In this document: one piece after another, positions 1-11,269 of the stretch
Layout of the letters: each line of letters begins with the position of its first letter
How positions within the stretch are numbered: the stretch's first letter is position 1
Assembly: GCA_949358305.1 (NCBI GenBank)
Contig: OX442316.1
Location: forward strand, 2,170,001-2,234,000
DNA length: 64,000 nt
Direction: 5' to 3'
DNA from: Strigamia acuminata
Taxonomy: Eukaryota; Arthropoda; Chilopoda; Geophilomorpha; Linotaeniidae
Program-made: the position numbers and the translations under genes
Notes under the pieces: generated by a model
Databases searched by the model: none
Told to the model about the DNA's origin: nothing
What the model saw: only the letters and a program-made list of their open reading frames with translations

Positions 1-225
1 GTGAACTCTTACCGAGACCTTATCGTGACATTCTTTATTTCTTATACCGGATTATGAGGATCATCGAGTTTCTGAGGGAATATTCGGGCTTACGTAGTGT
101 TTTTCAATGATAGTACCCGGCTCGATGATTCGACCTTATTATTTATCTTTTCCCGTAAATTATACTGTAATTCCAGTTTTTGCATAGGCTTTTCCCCTGA
201 TTCTATTTCCATCGATAGGGGGAAT
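1..225. other. Probable tail of an upstream Copia-type element
   Basis: No gene is seen here. The last bases (about 213-225) are purine-rich (ATAGGGGGAAT) and lie directly before a TG-starting LTR. That is where a polypurine tract sits before a 3' LTR. I infer that this is the end of another retroelement that begins outside the window. Confidence 0.4.
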
Positions 226-712
226 TGTTGGTCTATAAGACCGTGACATGTCTCGATGTGATATAGAATCACATAATGATCTTTCATTTCGGTGTATATT
301 TATACATTTATAATTATCCAGTCTGTTTTGTTAATATTCGATATTTATTATCATTGATTGTATTTATGCATGCAGCACCATGCATTCGTTAGACTTTCTA
401 TTCAATTCCCAATGTATTATGTTCTTTTAATGCCATGCATCGCCACCAGAGTGTGTCCCACTCTCTCTTGTTTTCTTCCAACATGGCCGCACACAGTGCT
501 TTGTGCTGTGTGATTTTCTCAACTCCAGAATGGAGCCTATTTGTAAGTTATTTCATTTCCATTAAATGTTTTATTATTTTAGTTGTTAGTGTTCATTATT
601 AGAACACCTTTTAGTCCATCTCCAGCGCATATAAGCGGCCTTAAGCCGCGCGCCCGTCTCGTACGCATTGCCGTTATCGTCGTCGCCTCGTACGTGTGTG
701 AAACACGCCTAT
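226..712 (+). repeat. Copia-type LTR (probably the 3' LTR of an upstream element)
   Basis: It begins TGTTGGTCTATAAGACCGTG, close to the start of the Copia LTR at 26644. It shares the same later landmarks: ACCAGAGTG, CCAACATGGC and the TATA-like block CCAGCGCATATAAGCGGC near 625-640. The right edge fades near 712, where a different element's pol frame starts. The LTR is diverged from the one at 26644, so it is a related but distinct family member. Confidence 0.6.
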
Positions 713-726
713 CGCTTCCTTTTTCG

Positions 727-3700
727 GTGTGAAAACCGAACTGCACCGCTTTCCTCTGCTACATGTTTTGGAGGACGTCATGTTTGCACCCGATTTGAGC
801 GGAAATTTGATGTCGGTACCACGCATCACAAGCCAGGGCGCTGAAGTAATTTTTACTGAGAAAACCGCAACAATCAGCAAGAAGGGAAAAACAGTCATGA
901 AGGCGGAGCGACGAGGCGACATGTTCATCGTACGAACGAAACCACTGCAGATTGCAAACGTCGCCACTGGAAAAATCAGCCTAAACTCGAAAACATGGCA
1001 CCATCGTTTTGGACATTTGAATTTGGGCGCTTTGCAACAACTAAGAAAATACGAAATGGTAAATGGACTGAAATTCGATACTGCAAACGAAACATTTGAC
1101 TGCGAGATTTGTGCAAAGGGAAAAATTCACCGAAGCTCACACCCATCGTCGTCAACACGCGCGGACGACGTGCTCGACTTGATCCACTCCGACATTTGCG
1201 GACCAATGCCGACCACGTCACTTGGAGGGGCCAAATATTTCGCCACGTTCATCGATGACAAATCCCGCTACACCGAAGTCGCAATTTTGAAAGAAAGAGG
1301 CGAAATTTTCCGAGCATTTCAAAACTTCAAGCGAAGAGTCGAACTCGAAACCGGACGAAAAATTAAGAAAATTCGCAGCGACAATGCCAAGGAATACGTC
1401 AGCGCCACGTTCACCAAATTTTTGGAAGAAGAAGGGATTCGTCGTCAACTCTCGGTCGAGTACACACCAAAACAAAATGGCGTTTCTGAGCGCATGAACC
1501 GCACGCTGTGTGAAATGGCAAGATGCATGATGATAGAATCGAATCTGCCGCCACCCCTTTGGGCCGAAATTATTGACAGCGCTGTTTTCATCAGAAATCG
1601 ATGCCCGACCAAGTCATTAGAAAACCAAACACCATTTGAAGTATGGCACGGCAAGAAGCCATTTATTGGTTTCTTGAGAAGACTGGGCAGCAAAGCCATC
1701 GTGTTGCAGCAGGGACCTGGAAAGGGAAAATTTGAGGCCAAAGGAACCGAATTGACATTAATAGGCTATTCAGCTGAATCAAAAGCATACAAACTTTATG
1801 ATGCTGCCCGACGAAGAGTCGTGAAAAGCTGCCACGTCAAAATTTTCGAGTCAACCGATGCCATCTCAAATAATGGCGAAAAATCATTTGCTGATCCATT
1901 TTTTATTTTTCCTAGTTTTGACGAACCCGAAAGCCCGCCGCCTGACGCCATTACTGCGCGCAACAATGACAACGAAGTTGAAACAGAAGGAGAAATCGAT
2001 GTCGATGAAGCCGACGCGCAAATTCCGATTGAAAATCAACCTGCTGAAACCAAACGAGGCCCGGGACGTCCAAAACTCGTAAGGACCGGAAAACCGGGGC
2101 GCCCGTCGAAGCAATACAACTTAATCCGAACACACGACATTGAACCCGCCAACGAAAATCAAGAAACCGCATTCGACCCGAACGAGGATCACGCAAATTT
2201 CGTTTGCGGCTCACTCCCATCAGACCCCATCACCGTCGAAGAAGCGATGTCCAGAGACGATCGAAATGAATGGCGCGAAGCCATGCAAAACGAAATCGAC
2301 GCGCTGAAGGAGATGGGAACGTGGATACTTGTCGACAAACCCAAAAATCGAAAAGTGATTTTTTCACGTTGGGTTTTCCGCATCAAACGGGACAAGCAAG
2401 GCAACATAGACCGCTACAAGGGACGATTGGTTGCCAAGGGTTTTATGCAAAAAGAAGGAGTGGACTTCAACGAAACCTACGCCCCTGTGGTTCGATACAA
2501 CTCCATTCGCACTCTCATCGCGTATGCAGTCGAGAAGGGATGGCTAATCCACCAAATGGACGTCGTTGCCGCCTACATTCAGGGCGAACTCGATGAAGAA
2601 ATTTTCATGCGGCAACCAGACGGTTTCATTGAAGACGGACAAGAAGAAAAAGTCTGTCTACTTAAAAAGTCACTCTATGGATTAAAACAAGCCGGACGGA
2701 ACTGGCATAAAAAGTTAAGCCGCCACCTTCGCAAAAAGATGAAATTAAATCGCAGCAACAAAGATCCATGCGTCTTTTACAGACTAGAAGACGGGAAATC
2801 CGTAATAATCGCTGTCTACGTGGATGACCTAATCGTAATAACTGAAAACACAGAAACAATGAACAAAGTCAAATCTGACTTAAGCGAAAAATTCAGAATG
2901 ACAGACATCGGATCATTGAAATACTGCTTAGGAATCGAAGTAAACCAAAATGAGAAAGACCATACCGTCCAAATCACTCAGACCAAATACATCGATGAAA
3001 TTTTGGAACGCTTCAACATGACAAACTGCAACACCGTCAGCACACCAATTGACCCTGCACTGAAGCTAACCAAAGAAATGTCACCCAAGACAAACGAAGA
3101 AAAGGAGAAAATGAAAAACGTGCCATATCGCGAGTTAATTGGCGCATTGATTTACCTGTCGAATTCGACTCGCCCAGATTTGGCCTTCGCAGTGAGCAGC
3201 CTCAGTCGTTTCTGCGCAAATCCAGGTGAAACACACTGGAAAGCTGCGAAAAGGGTACTTTCATACTTGAAAGGGACGCGAAAATTAGGCATCACCTACG
3301 AGAAGACTGAAGAAAATTTGTACGGATTCGCCGACGCGGATTGGGGTGGCGACATCGACGACAGAAGATCGACCACAGGATATGTGTTCATTTTGGCCGG
3401 AAGCCCAATCTCGTGGGCATCCAAGAAGCAACATACCGTTGCACTTTCGACCATGGAGGCTGAGTACATGGCGGTATCGGAGGCAGCAAAGGAACTCCTG
3501 CACCTCAGAGGACTTCTAATTGAGTTGGGCTGCCAAACAATGCAACAGGAAGCAACTGACGTCTTTTGTGACAACCAGGCCGCCATTTGCTTCTCACAAG
3601 ATCATTCGAGCTATCATAATAGCAAGCACATCGATATGCGCTTTCACTTCGCCAAAGAAGTCGTAGAAGATAAGAAAATGAGTCTCCACTACCTGCCAAC

Positions 3701-3791
3701 CACTCAAATGGCAGCAGATGTCTTCACCAAAGGACTCTACCGACCGAAGCATGAAGATTGTTTAAAAATGTTAAACTTATTTTTGAGTTAA
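727..3791 (+). CDS. Copia (Ty1-type) polyprotein, 5'-truncated: integrase, reverse transcriptase, RNase H
   Basis: This open frame of about 1020 codons has no internal stop. It opens inside the C-terminal part of the protease, so gag and the protease active site are missing. In order it shows a GAG-pre-integrase segment (HHRFGHLNLG), an integrase core with the acidic residues in HSDICG, RSDNAKEY and SERMNRTL, a GRPK-type basic linker, a Copia reverse transcriptase with QMDVVAAYIQGEL and the YVDD box, and RNase H (DADWGGD, STMEAEYMA, HIDMRFHF). The frame ends just before a purine tract and an LTR, the normal Copia order. There is no initiation codon context, and I infer the ORF is a 5'-deleted copy. 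Its uninterrupted length suggests it is fairly recent. Confidence 0.93.
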
Positions 3792-3827
3792 TTTTTATTG
3801 TTTTTTTATGTAACCAACATCATTTGT

Positions 3828-4031
3828 GATGAGAAGGAGTGTTGGAATGTTTTATACGTCATCTCGGCATGATGTTTTGTATTGGACCACCCACTGGTCA
3901 CTCCCTTTCCCCTTCACCCTTCACTTCCTGTCCTACTAGAATAAACGCTAGTCGCAGCACAAGTTGCTCTGCGACCTAAAATATATATATCTACATAAAT
4001 CTAACTCATCCACCATCAGCTTTCAAATACA
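3828..4031 (+). repeat. Polypurine tract and 3' LTR of the truncated Copia element
   Basis: The purine tract GATGAGAAGGAG (3828-3839) is followed by a TG...CA sequence of about 192 bp (3840-4031) with an AATAAA-type signal near 3941. The sequence after 4031 is the P450 intergenic sequence also found downstream of the P450 genes near 10545 and 39890, which fixes the right edge. This LTR is unrelated to the one at 226. Confidence 0.75.
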
Positions 4032-4760
4032 GGAATGGACTTTGCTAATTTTTGTCTAAAAAACTGATCAATTAGAACGATCGGGTCACGTTTTAAGAAC
4101 GTAATCAAAACATGCCCATAACGTTGTGTATCATATATGTCAACATTTGTACGAGTTTATAAGCAAAAATTGCAGAGAAGACACTCGTTAATTCAATATC
4201 TGCATTCGATAGTATTTAATTTTAGATATTTTGATATTAAGCAATCACAGAAGAGGCAATCAGACAGAAGAACCCAAAACGGCCCTCAAAGCACCGGTTC
4301 GAGCAACTGCTGTTGCACAAGGAACAATTTTCTATTCAAACTTGATCATTGAATCTGCTACTTGGATAAGTTATCTAGTGGAAATCCCAGTTATTTCCCA
4401 CCCTTGTCTGATTAAAATACTGTTTCTACAGCACGAACATCTGCCGTCTGCCTCAAACTAGTATTTTTGTTGTTTTCCCAGGTCTCGGTGTAAATGCAAA
4501 GTTGGATTAGTGCTAAAATGCAAAGCTTGCATGACCAAAAGCCCAAGACAAGCACTACTTCCTGATTATTGTAAATTAGTTATTTTCCTGGAGATGGTCT
4601 ATTTATGCTACAGATAATCTACTTAAACAGTTATTTGTGTTGATTTTCTGATAAAACATTTAAAGAATTTTTCATTGATAGTGACAATCAGTCTGTGCTG
4701 ATAATATAGAAATTTTAATCTGCTGGATTTTTATAAAATATTATTTTAAATTTGAGCTCG
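4032..4760 (+). promoter_or_regulatory. Conserved upstream region of P450 copy 1
   Basis: About 700 bp here is nearly the same as 10545-11269 (upstream of copy 2). Its proximal part matches 20880-21328 (upstream of copy 3). It includes intergenic sequence that follows the last exon in the other copies, so it is part of the tandem duplication unit. It should contain the promoter. No single element can be named from sequence alone. The short ORFs in it are not conserved as proteins. Confidence 0.5.
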
Positions 4761-5765
4761 ATGACTGACACCATGATGTGGAATGATCCTTTGGTTAACA
4801 CTGTTGGGCTGCTATTGGTGGCTGCAACTTTGTGGATTATTAACGTCTACTTAAAGACTCCAAAAAATCTACCACCCGGACCAACCGGAGTTCCAATTTT
4901 GGGCTACATGCCCTTTTTAGGCAGCAAGCCTCATCTCACCCTAACCAAATTAAAGGAGAAATATGGAGACTTATTTACGTGAGTAATTCCAAAGCCATTT
5001 TGCATTCAAGACATTTTTCATATTCATTTATTACAATTCATATTTTTTAAGACTATATTTAAATTTTGACTAAAAATGATAAAAATAAGTGATTTAAAGC
5101 AAATTTTTTATACTAAATTTGAACCAATTAAAATGCTCTATTACTTATTTGTTTTTTTAGTTTTTGCATTGGACCTGATCGAGTAGTTGTTTTGTCTTCT
5201 TTCAAGCTGATCAAAGAAGCTTTCATTAAACAGGGCAATTGTTTTCAAGAAAGACCAGAAAGTATTAAAGAGCTAGTCAATTGTGATTCACAAACAGGTA
5301 CAATCACCTAGTGCAAAAACATAATAATAACATAGAACAAATCTTCATATGCTACAATAGAAAAAATAGAACAAATTATAATCAGTCACAAAATGGTTAT
5401 CAGTTCAAAGGGAACAGTCACTACTATGCGGCAACTTAGAACTACTTTGGGAGAGATTGTTTGTTGTGTCCAAGACAACAATAGTTGCAACGGAAATGGA
5501 AACCACCCGACTGGTCCTCAGACTGGTCGTAATTGAAATAACAATAAAAGCACAACAAACAACCCACACTACATGTAGTTCTTGGTTGCTGCACCGAATA
5601 AAATATGTCCGGTGGCTAAAAATAATAAGCTGTCCATCAAGGATCTTTAGAGAAAGCTATTCTCAGGACCTTTCATCTGGATTTCAAAGTTCTCTCTACA
5701 AGAACTGAAACCTTAACTAAACTTCATTTCACAATATTGTAAGCATTACACAATTTGCACTTTCT

Positions 5766-5798
<33 letters not shown>

Positions 5799-8700
5799 GA
5801 CTACGGTAGTCAGTCAACAACGGGCTAATCCTAGCATTCGCTTGTTGGCTCACAAACCTGTTTCCACCATATTTTCTCGGGCATCCGAAGCTGTGGCTCT
5901 TAATCGAGGACGACTCTTATTACAATTGTTGACCAAGCACTATTTTGATTGAAATTTCCATTTTTTCATTAAAATTTTATTTTTTTTTATTAAAATTTTA
6001 TTTTTTTCATTAAAATTTTATTTTTTTCATTAAAATTTTATTTTTTTCATTAAAATTTTATTTTTTTCATTAAAATTTTATTTTTTTCATTAAAATTTTA
6101 TTTTTTTCAATAAAATTAATTTTTTTCTTTAAAATTTTATTTTTTTCATTAAAATTTCAATTTTTTTCAGTAAAATTTCAATTTTTTTCAGTAAGATTTC
6201 AATTTTTTTCAGTAAAATTTCAATTTTTTTCAGTAAAATTTCAATTTTTTTCAGTAAAATTTCAATTTTTTTCAGTAAAATTTCAATTTTTTTCAGTAAA
6301 ATTTCAATTTTTTTCAGTAAAATTTCAATTTTTTTCAGTAAAATTTCAATTTTTTTCAGTAAAATTTCAATTTTTTTCAGTAAAATTTCAATTTTTTTCA
6401 GTAAAATTTCAATTTTTTTCAGTAAAATTTCAATTTTTTTCAGTAAAATTTCAATTTTTTTCAGTAAAATTTCAATTTTTTTCAGTAAAATTTCAATTTT
6501 TTTCAGTAAAATTTCAATTTTTTTCAGTAAAATTTCAATTTTTTTCAGTAAAATTTCAATTTTTTTCAGTAAAATTTCAATTTTTTTCAGTAAAATTTCA
6601 CTTTTTTTTTTAATTTTCTATCTAAATACCCACCATCATTGACGAATGTTTCATTAACTGTTTCCTGTTTGGTTACAAAAGCCATCGAACAGTAGCCAAA
6701 AACGGCTGCAAAACGAGGGCGATCTTAATCGAGAAAATACGGTATGAAAACTCGGTAAATATTAATGGTCTACTGCTTTTACTACTTAATAAGGTTTGAC
6801 ATCGAGTGTTGGGGCACCGCGTACGAAATTACGCCGCTTTACCATATCCGCGATGCGCAACCTTGGAATCGGTAAAGCGAGTTTAGAACCCAAAATTCAG
6901 GTCAGTAGTCAATCATCTCGTTTAAACGAGATTGAGGAATGTAAAATGAATCTACTTTCAGGATGAAATCGATTGTGTAATTGAAGAAATAAAAAAATGG
7001 AAAGGAAAACCGACAGACTTACACGAATTGCTAAGAAAAGGGGTGACCAATACAATTTTCGTAATCATGTTTGGAAAAAGAATGGAGTACAGCGACAAGA
7101 CTTTTCAGGAAGTGAGCGAGCTAACCGATGCATTATTTCAAGCTGTTGGAATCAACCAGTGGGCTCGATTTCTGCCACAATTTCTCATCAAACTCTTTGG
7201 AATTTCACACCCCAAGTGATTTAAAACTCATTAATCAGCATATCTGTCACGGGCATGGTTTTCATTCCATTTATTTTTTCCAAAATTATCCCATTTCTTA
7301 CCTTTTATTTCATCTATTTTCTCATTTGTTTATCTTATTTCTTTCCACTTCTTAATTCTGTTTAATGTATGCGCAAATGAGCTCAATGCACATTACATTG
7401 TTTCTGATTCATCTTTATTTCAACCTCACTCCTTTTTCTCTAACTTTTCAACTCTTCCAACTTCTTATATTATTTTCATTCTATTTTATTCCTATTATTT
7501 TCTGCAAGTCATCCTTGATGATATATGCGCGGATTTTTTTCTTGTGCATCTTATTGTTGAGTGACTCATTCTACTTTCCCCTTCCTCTCAGAATTAATAT
7601 TCACAACAATAGTTTGTCCCTTTGATCACATGATCAGAGGTTACTTCTAGCCTTTCTGACCACTAAAACAGCACTTCTCCTCTTCCATTCAAACTGTGCA
7701 CTAAGCTTTCTGCTTGTGCACAGTGGAATGAGAATGTCGTTCCCAACCCTGACTTTCTGTCTTGGTTTTCTATGGTTTGGCCTCCTTTAGATTTCCAGGC
7801 AGTTTGTCATTTTTCCTTAGTTTCTCAGTGGATTTCTTAACTATATAAATCTTTTCCTTTCTTTTTGCGTCTTAAACAAGCGCATTCCATCCTAAAACTA
7901 GCTGGATTATGTTTGTTTCCCGACATTTTACCCATGCTCAGTGTTCATTCTTCACCCTTGTTACCAGGGCCGTTTCGACCTATGAGGCGAAGAGGCGGCC
8001 GCCAGGTGGCCATGCCGTGGTATGTAACTTTACCAAAGCATGGCCACCTGGCGGCCGCCTCTTCGCCTCATAGGTCGGAACGGCCCTGCTTGTTACAGTC
8101 TGAAATTGAGTCATTTCATTGTTATTGCTTTTTACATTCAATCACGAGCAGAGAAACCCGTCGAATATAAATAGTGTAAGTCACCAGCGAGCTTGGATTT
8201 GCTTACCGCCTGATGTCCACATTTGACGGCGGACATTTTAAAGGAAATCCACGAACTTTGCCCACTTATTTGCGCCAAATTATTTTGCGCGAATTTAAGT
8301 CAAATTAATTACTACATCTAAAATTAATCGTGACATATCATTATTATTTACAAGTATTCTTTTCATGTGATGACATTTCTTAACAGAGAAATAAGCGACC
8401 AGCTCTACAAGCTAGTTTTGGCTCAAGTGACAGAATGTTATGAAATTCAGAAAAATCAAAAAAGTGAAGAAAGTTTTCTTAATACTTGGAGAACTGAAGC
8501 TGCAACGCGAAATTCAACCTACACGCGTAAGCATAATCATTTTCAAATACACCATACGGGGAATTAGAGATGAGAAGAAGTATTCACTGTGCAATTACAA
8601 AACTAGCGCATGCTCAGAGTGCTCAGTGATCAAAGATTTGTGTCTACTGTTTAATTTCTACTTTTCAGCAAAGAAATTATCACTAGTTCTGGTTGAGTTG

Positions 8701-10468
8701 TTTACTGGTGGATCAGACACAACGAGTACAACGTTAGAATGGGGTATTCTGTATTTAATTAAATACCCAGAAATCCAAAGAAAACTGCAACAAGAGATTG
8801 ACAATGTGATAGGAAGAGAGAGAACTCCATCCATGGCTGATCAAAAACTGATGCCTTACACTGAAGCCACCCTAATGGAGATTAGCAGAATTTCTTCAAT
8901 TTCACCTTTATCAGCTCCGCATTAGTTAGTCATGAAAAAGAAAACAATTCTCGATTAAAACCATTTACATTCATTTTCCTTTCAGTACAACCGAAGATAC
9001 GACACTGGAAGGTTATTTCATTCCAAAGGACACAACAGTTTTAGCCAACCTGTGGGCTACCCATTGGAATCCAGATACATTTCCCGAACCCGAATGTTTT
9101 AAACCAGAACGATTTCTAACAGAAGACAATGAGATAAAACGTGTTGAGGAATTGATTCCCTTTTCAATGGGTATGTACCAAACACAAATGATTTTTCTAG
9201 TTTTAATTCAAACCAAGCACACCACAGTAAATTTTGGACCCACTTCCCCCCCATCAAAAGCACAACTAAAATTGCAACTAAAGGCAAATTACATTCCAAG
9301 AACCCCCCCCCCCAAACAAAACACGAAAAGTATCTTCGCCACCAGGGAGAATGTGCAGTAACCCACCTAATCACTTACTCTATATACGGCGGCAGTTGCA
9401 AATACAGGGTGGTCAGAAAGTCTGGTTCTACGTAAATAATTCCCAAACTGTTCTAGATGTTGATTCAGCAAAATGATTGTAAGAGTAGTATTGTGGGGGA
9501 AATCCAATTATGACATTCAATTTGACCTCTGAGGTCATCTTCAAGGTCATCCATATTGTAACTCGAGAACCGTGACAGATAGAGCAAAAAGGTGAATTAG
9601 AAAGTTGTAGAGCATCATCCAATTAGTCTAGAACTGTTCTTAAAAAAATTATTTCGTACTGAAAAATTTTGAGAAAAAAGGTCTGAAACATTAGTCTACT
9701 CAGCATTGCAACTCAGCTTTGTAACCTAAAACGATTGAGGCACCCAAGCTAATCCTCAATTAGGACACTTTATTTGGTCATACTTATAAGTGGAAGAGAG
9801 GAAACACAAAAGAAAAGAAATAATTTATTTTGGAAATACATTCCAACATGATTCTTTTATGTTACAAAGCTGAGTAGACTAACATTTCAAACTCTTTTTT
9901 CTCAAAACTTTTCGGTAAGAGATAATTTTTTTAAGAACATCTCTAGACTAATTAGATGGTCCTCTACAACTTTCTAATTCACTTTTTCTATCTATCTGTC
10001 ACGGTTCTCGAGTTACAATATGGATGACCTTGAAGATAACCTCTGAGGTCAAGTTGGACGTCATAATTGGATTTCCCCCGTCATACTACCCTTACAATAA
10101 TTTTGCTGAATCAACATCTAGAACAGTTTGAGAATTATTTACATAGAACCAGACTTTCTGACCACCCTGTATAACAAGGCTGGTACCATGACCCATCCAA
10201 TTAAGCCATATTAATTTCTCATTGGGGCACCCCTAAACCCATTCTACGGATCAGAACATCCTTAACATTAGAATTGTACATAATGTGTTGATCTTTAGGT
10301 AAGCGGCAGTGCCCTGGCGAGGCGTTGGCTCGAACGCAATTATTTCTGTTTTTTACATCGCTTTGTCGACACTTCACGTTCACCAAGGATGATGATGTCG
10401 TACTAGATTCTGCTTTTGCACTCGTCTTGGAACCAAAACGTCAAAAAATCAATGCTATTGTTCGTTAA
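4761..10468 (+). CDS. Cytochrome P450, CYP2-clan type, tandem copy 1 (8 exons)
   Basis: Exons: 4761/4773-4978, 5161-5297, 6794-6900, 6962-7215, 8387-8526, 8669-8924, 8986-9170, 10299-10468. They join in frame to 484 codons plus stop, counted from 4773; an extra in-frame ATG at 4761 adds four residues. It should be a heme monooxygenase anchored in the ER. An N-terminal hydrophobic anchor (about residues 8-27) leads to the PPGP hinge. Later come I-helix GGSDTT (about 295-300), ExxR in EISR, KPERF, and the heme loop [11 protein letters not shown] with the cysteine ligand near residue 433. The C-helix WxxxR tryptophan is replaced by Arg (PRTKLRRF). The ExxR exon uses a donor directly after CATTA, so an unspliced read would stop there. 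AATAAA signals lie at about 10490 and 10508. The substrate cannot be told; hormone or xenobiotic oxidation are both possible. Confidence 0.9.
5868..6738. mobile_element. MITE-like insertion in P450-1 intron 2, carrying a minisatellite
   Basis: The ends read CATATTTTCTCGGGC at left and ATCGAGAAAATACGG at right, giving a short terminal inverted repeat. The corresponding site in copy 2 (near 13190) lacks the insert. Most of its interior is the 20-21 bp minisatellite at 5950-6600. No coding capacity is seen. The superfamily is not certain, and the exact edges may be off by some bases. Confidence 0.55.
5950..6605. repeat. Minisatellite, 20-bp then 21-bp units
   Basis: The first block repeats a 20-bp unit (CATTAAAATTTTATTTTTTT). 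After about 6150 a 21-bp unit takes over, made of CAGTAAAATTTCAA plus seven T. About 20 nearly identical copies follow. The units alternate an A-run and a T-run at roughly 10-bp spacing. Confidence 0.95.
7216..8386. other. Expanded intron 4 of P450-1
   Basis: This intron is 1171 bp here, against 89 bp in copies 2 and 3. The extra DNA is T/C-rich, with no convincing gene; ORFs at 7365-7625 and 7865-8170 are low-complexity or lie in the hairpin element. It includes the hAT-type hairpin at 7965-8088. The insertion is specific to copy 1. Confidence 0.7.
7957..8096. mobile_element. hAT-type hairpin MITE with 8-bp target duplication
   Basis: The 124-bp element 7965-8088 begins CAGGGCCG and ends CGGCCCTG. 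Its two arms of about 50 bp are almost perfect inverted repeats around a loop of about 20 bp. CTTGTTAC occurs directly on both sides (7957-7964 and 8089-8096). An 8-bp duplication and CAGGG ends are typical of hAT elements. Confidence 0.9.
9405..10169. mobile_element. Long-inverted-repeat MITE, Tc1/mariner-like (TA target)
   Basis: It starts CAGGGTGGTCAGAAAGTC and ends with its reverse complement. The arms are inverted repeats for about 300 bp (9405-9720 against 9860-10169). It is flanked by TA. The matching position in copy 2 (near 16520) reads AAATATAACAAG, which is a clean empty site. The element lies in intron 7 and has no transposase. Confidence 0.9.
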
Positions 10469-11269
10469 CTAAACTTCTTTGTAATATGAATAAAAATGTT
10501 GGAATTAATAAAATTTGACCGGGATGGCCTTCGTATAAAAGAGTGAACGTTGCTAATTTTTGTCTAAAAAACTGATCAATTAGAAAGATCGGGTCATGTA
10601 ATCAAAACATATCCATAACGTTGTGTGTACTGTATGTCAACATTTGTACGAGTTTATAAGCAGAACTCGCAGAGAAGACACTCATTAATTCAATATCTGC
10701 ATTCCATAGTATTTAATTTTAGATATTTCGATATTAAGCAATCACAGAAGAGGCAATCAGACAGAAGAGAAGAACCCAAAGCGGCCCTCAAAGCACCGGT
10801 TCGAGCAACTGCTGTTGCACAAGGAACAATTTTTAATTCAAACTTGATCATTGAATCTGGTACTTGGATAGGTTATCTAGTGGAAATCCCAGTTATTTTC
10901 GACCCTTGTCTGATTGAGATACTGTTTCTACAGCACGAACGTCTGCCGTTTGCCTCAAACTAGTATTTCTGTTGTTTTCCCAGTCTCGGTGCAAGGTTGG
11001 ATTAGTGTTAAAATGCAAAGCTTGCATGACCTAAAGCCCAAGACAAGCACTACTTCCTGATTATTGTTGATTAGTTATTTTCCTGGGGATGGTCTATTCA
11101 TGCTACAGATAACCTACTTAAACAGTCATTTGTGTTGATGTTCTGATAAAATATTTAAAGAATTTTTTATTGATAGTAACAATCAGTCTGTGCTGATAAT
11201 ATAAAAATTTTAATCTGCTGCATATTTATAAGAAATCATTTTAAATTTGAGCTCCATAACAGAGACACC

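Noticed and set aside
884-3699. Many - strand ORFs across the Copia pol
   Set aside because: Shadow frames of a long coding sequence on the + strand.
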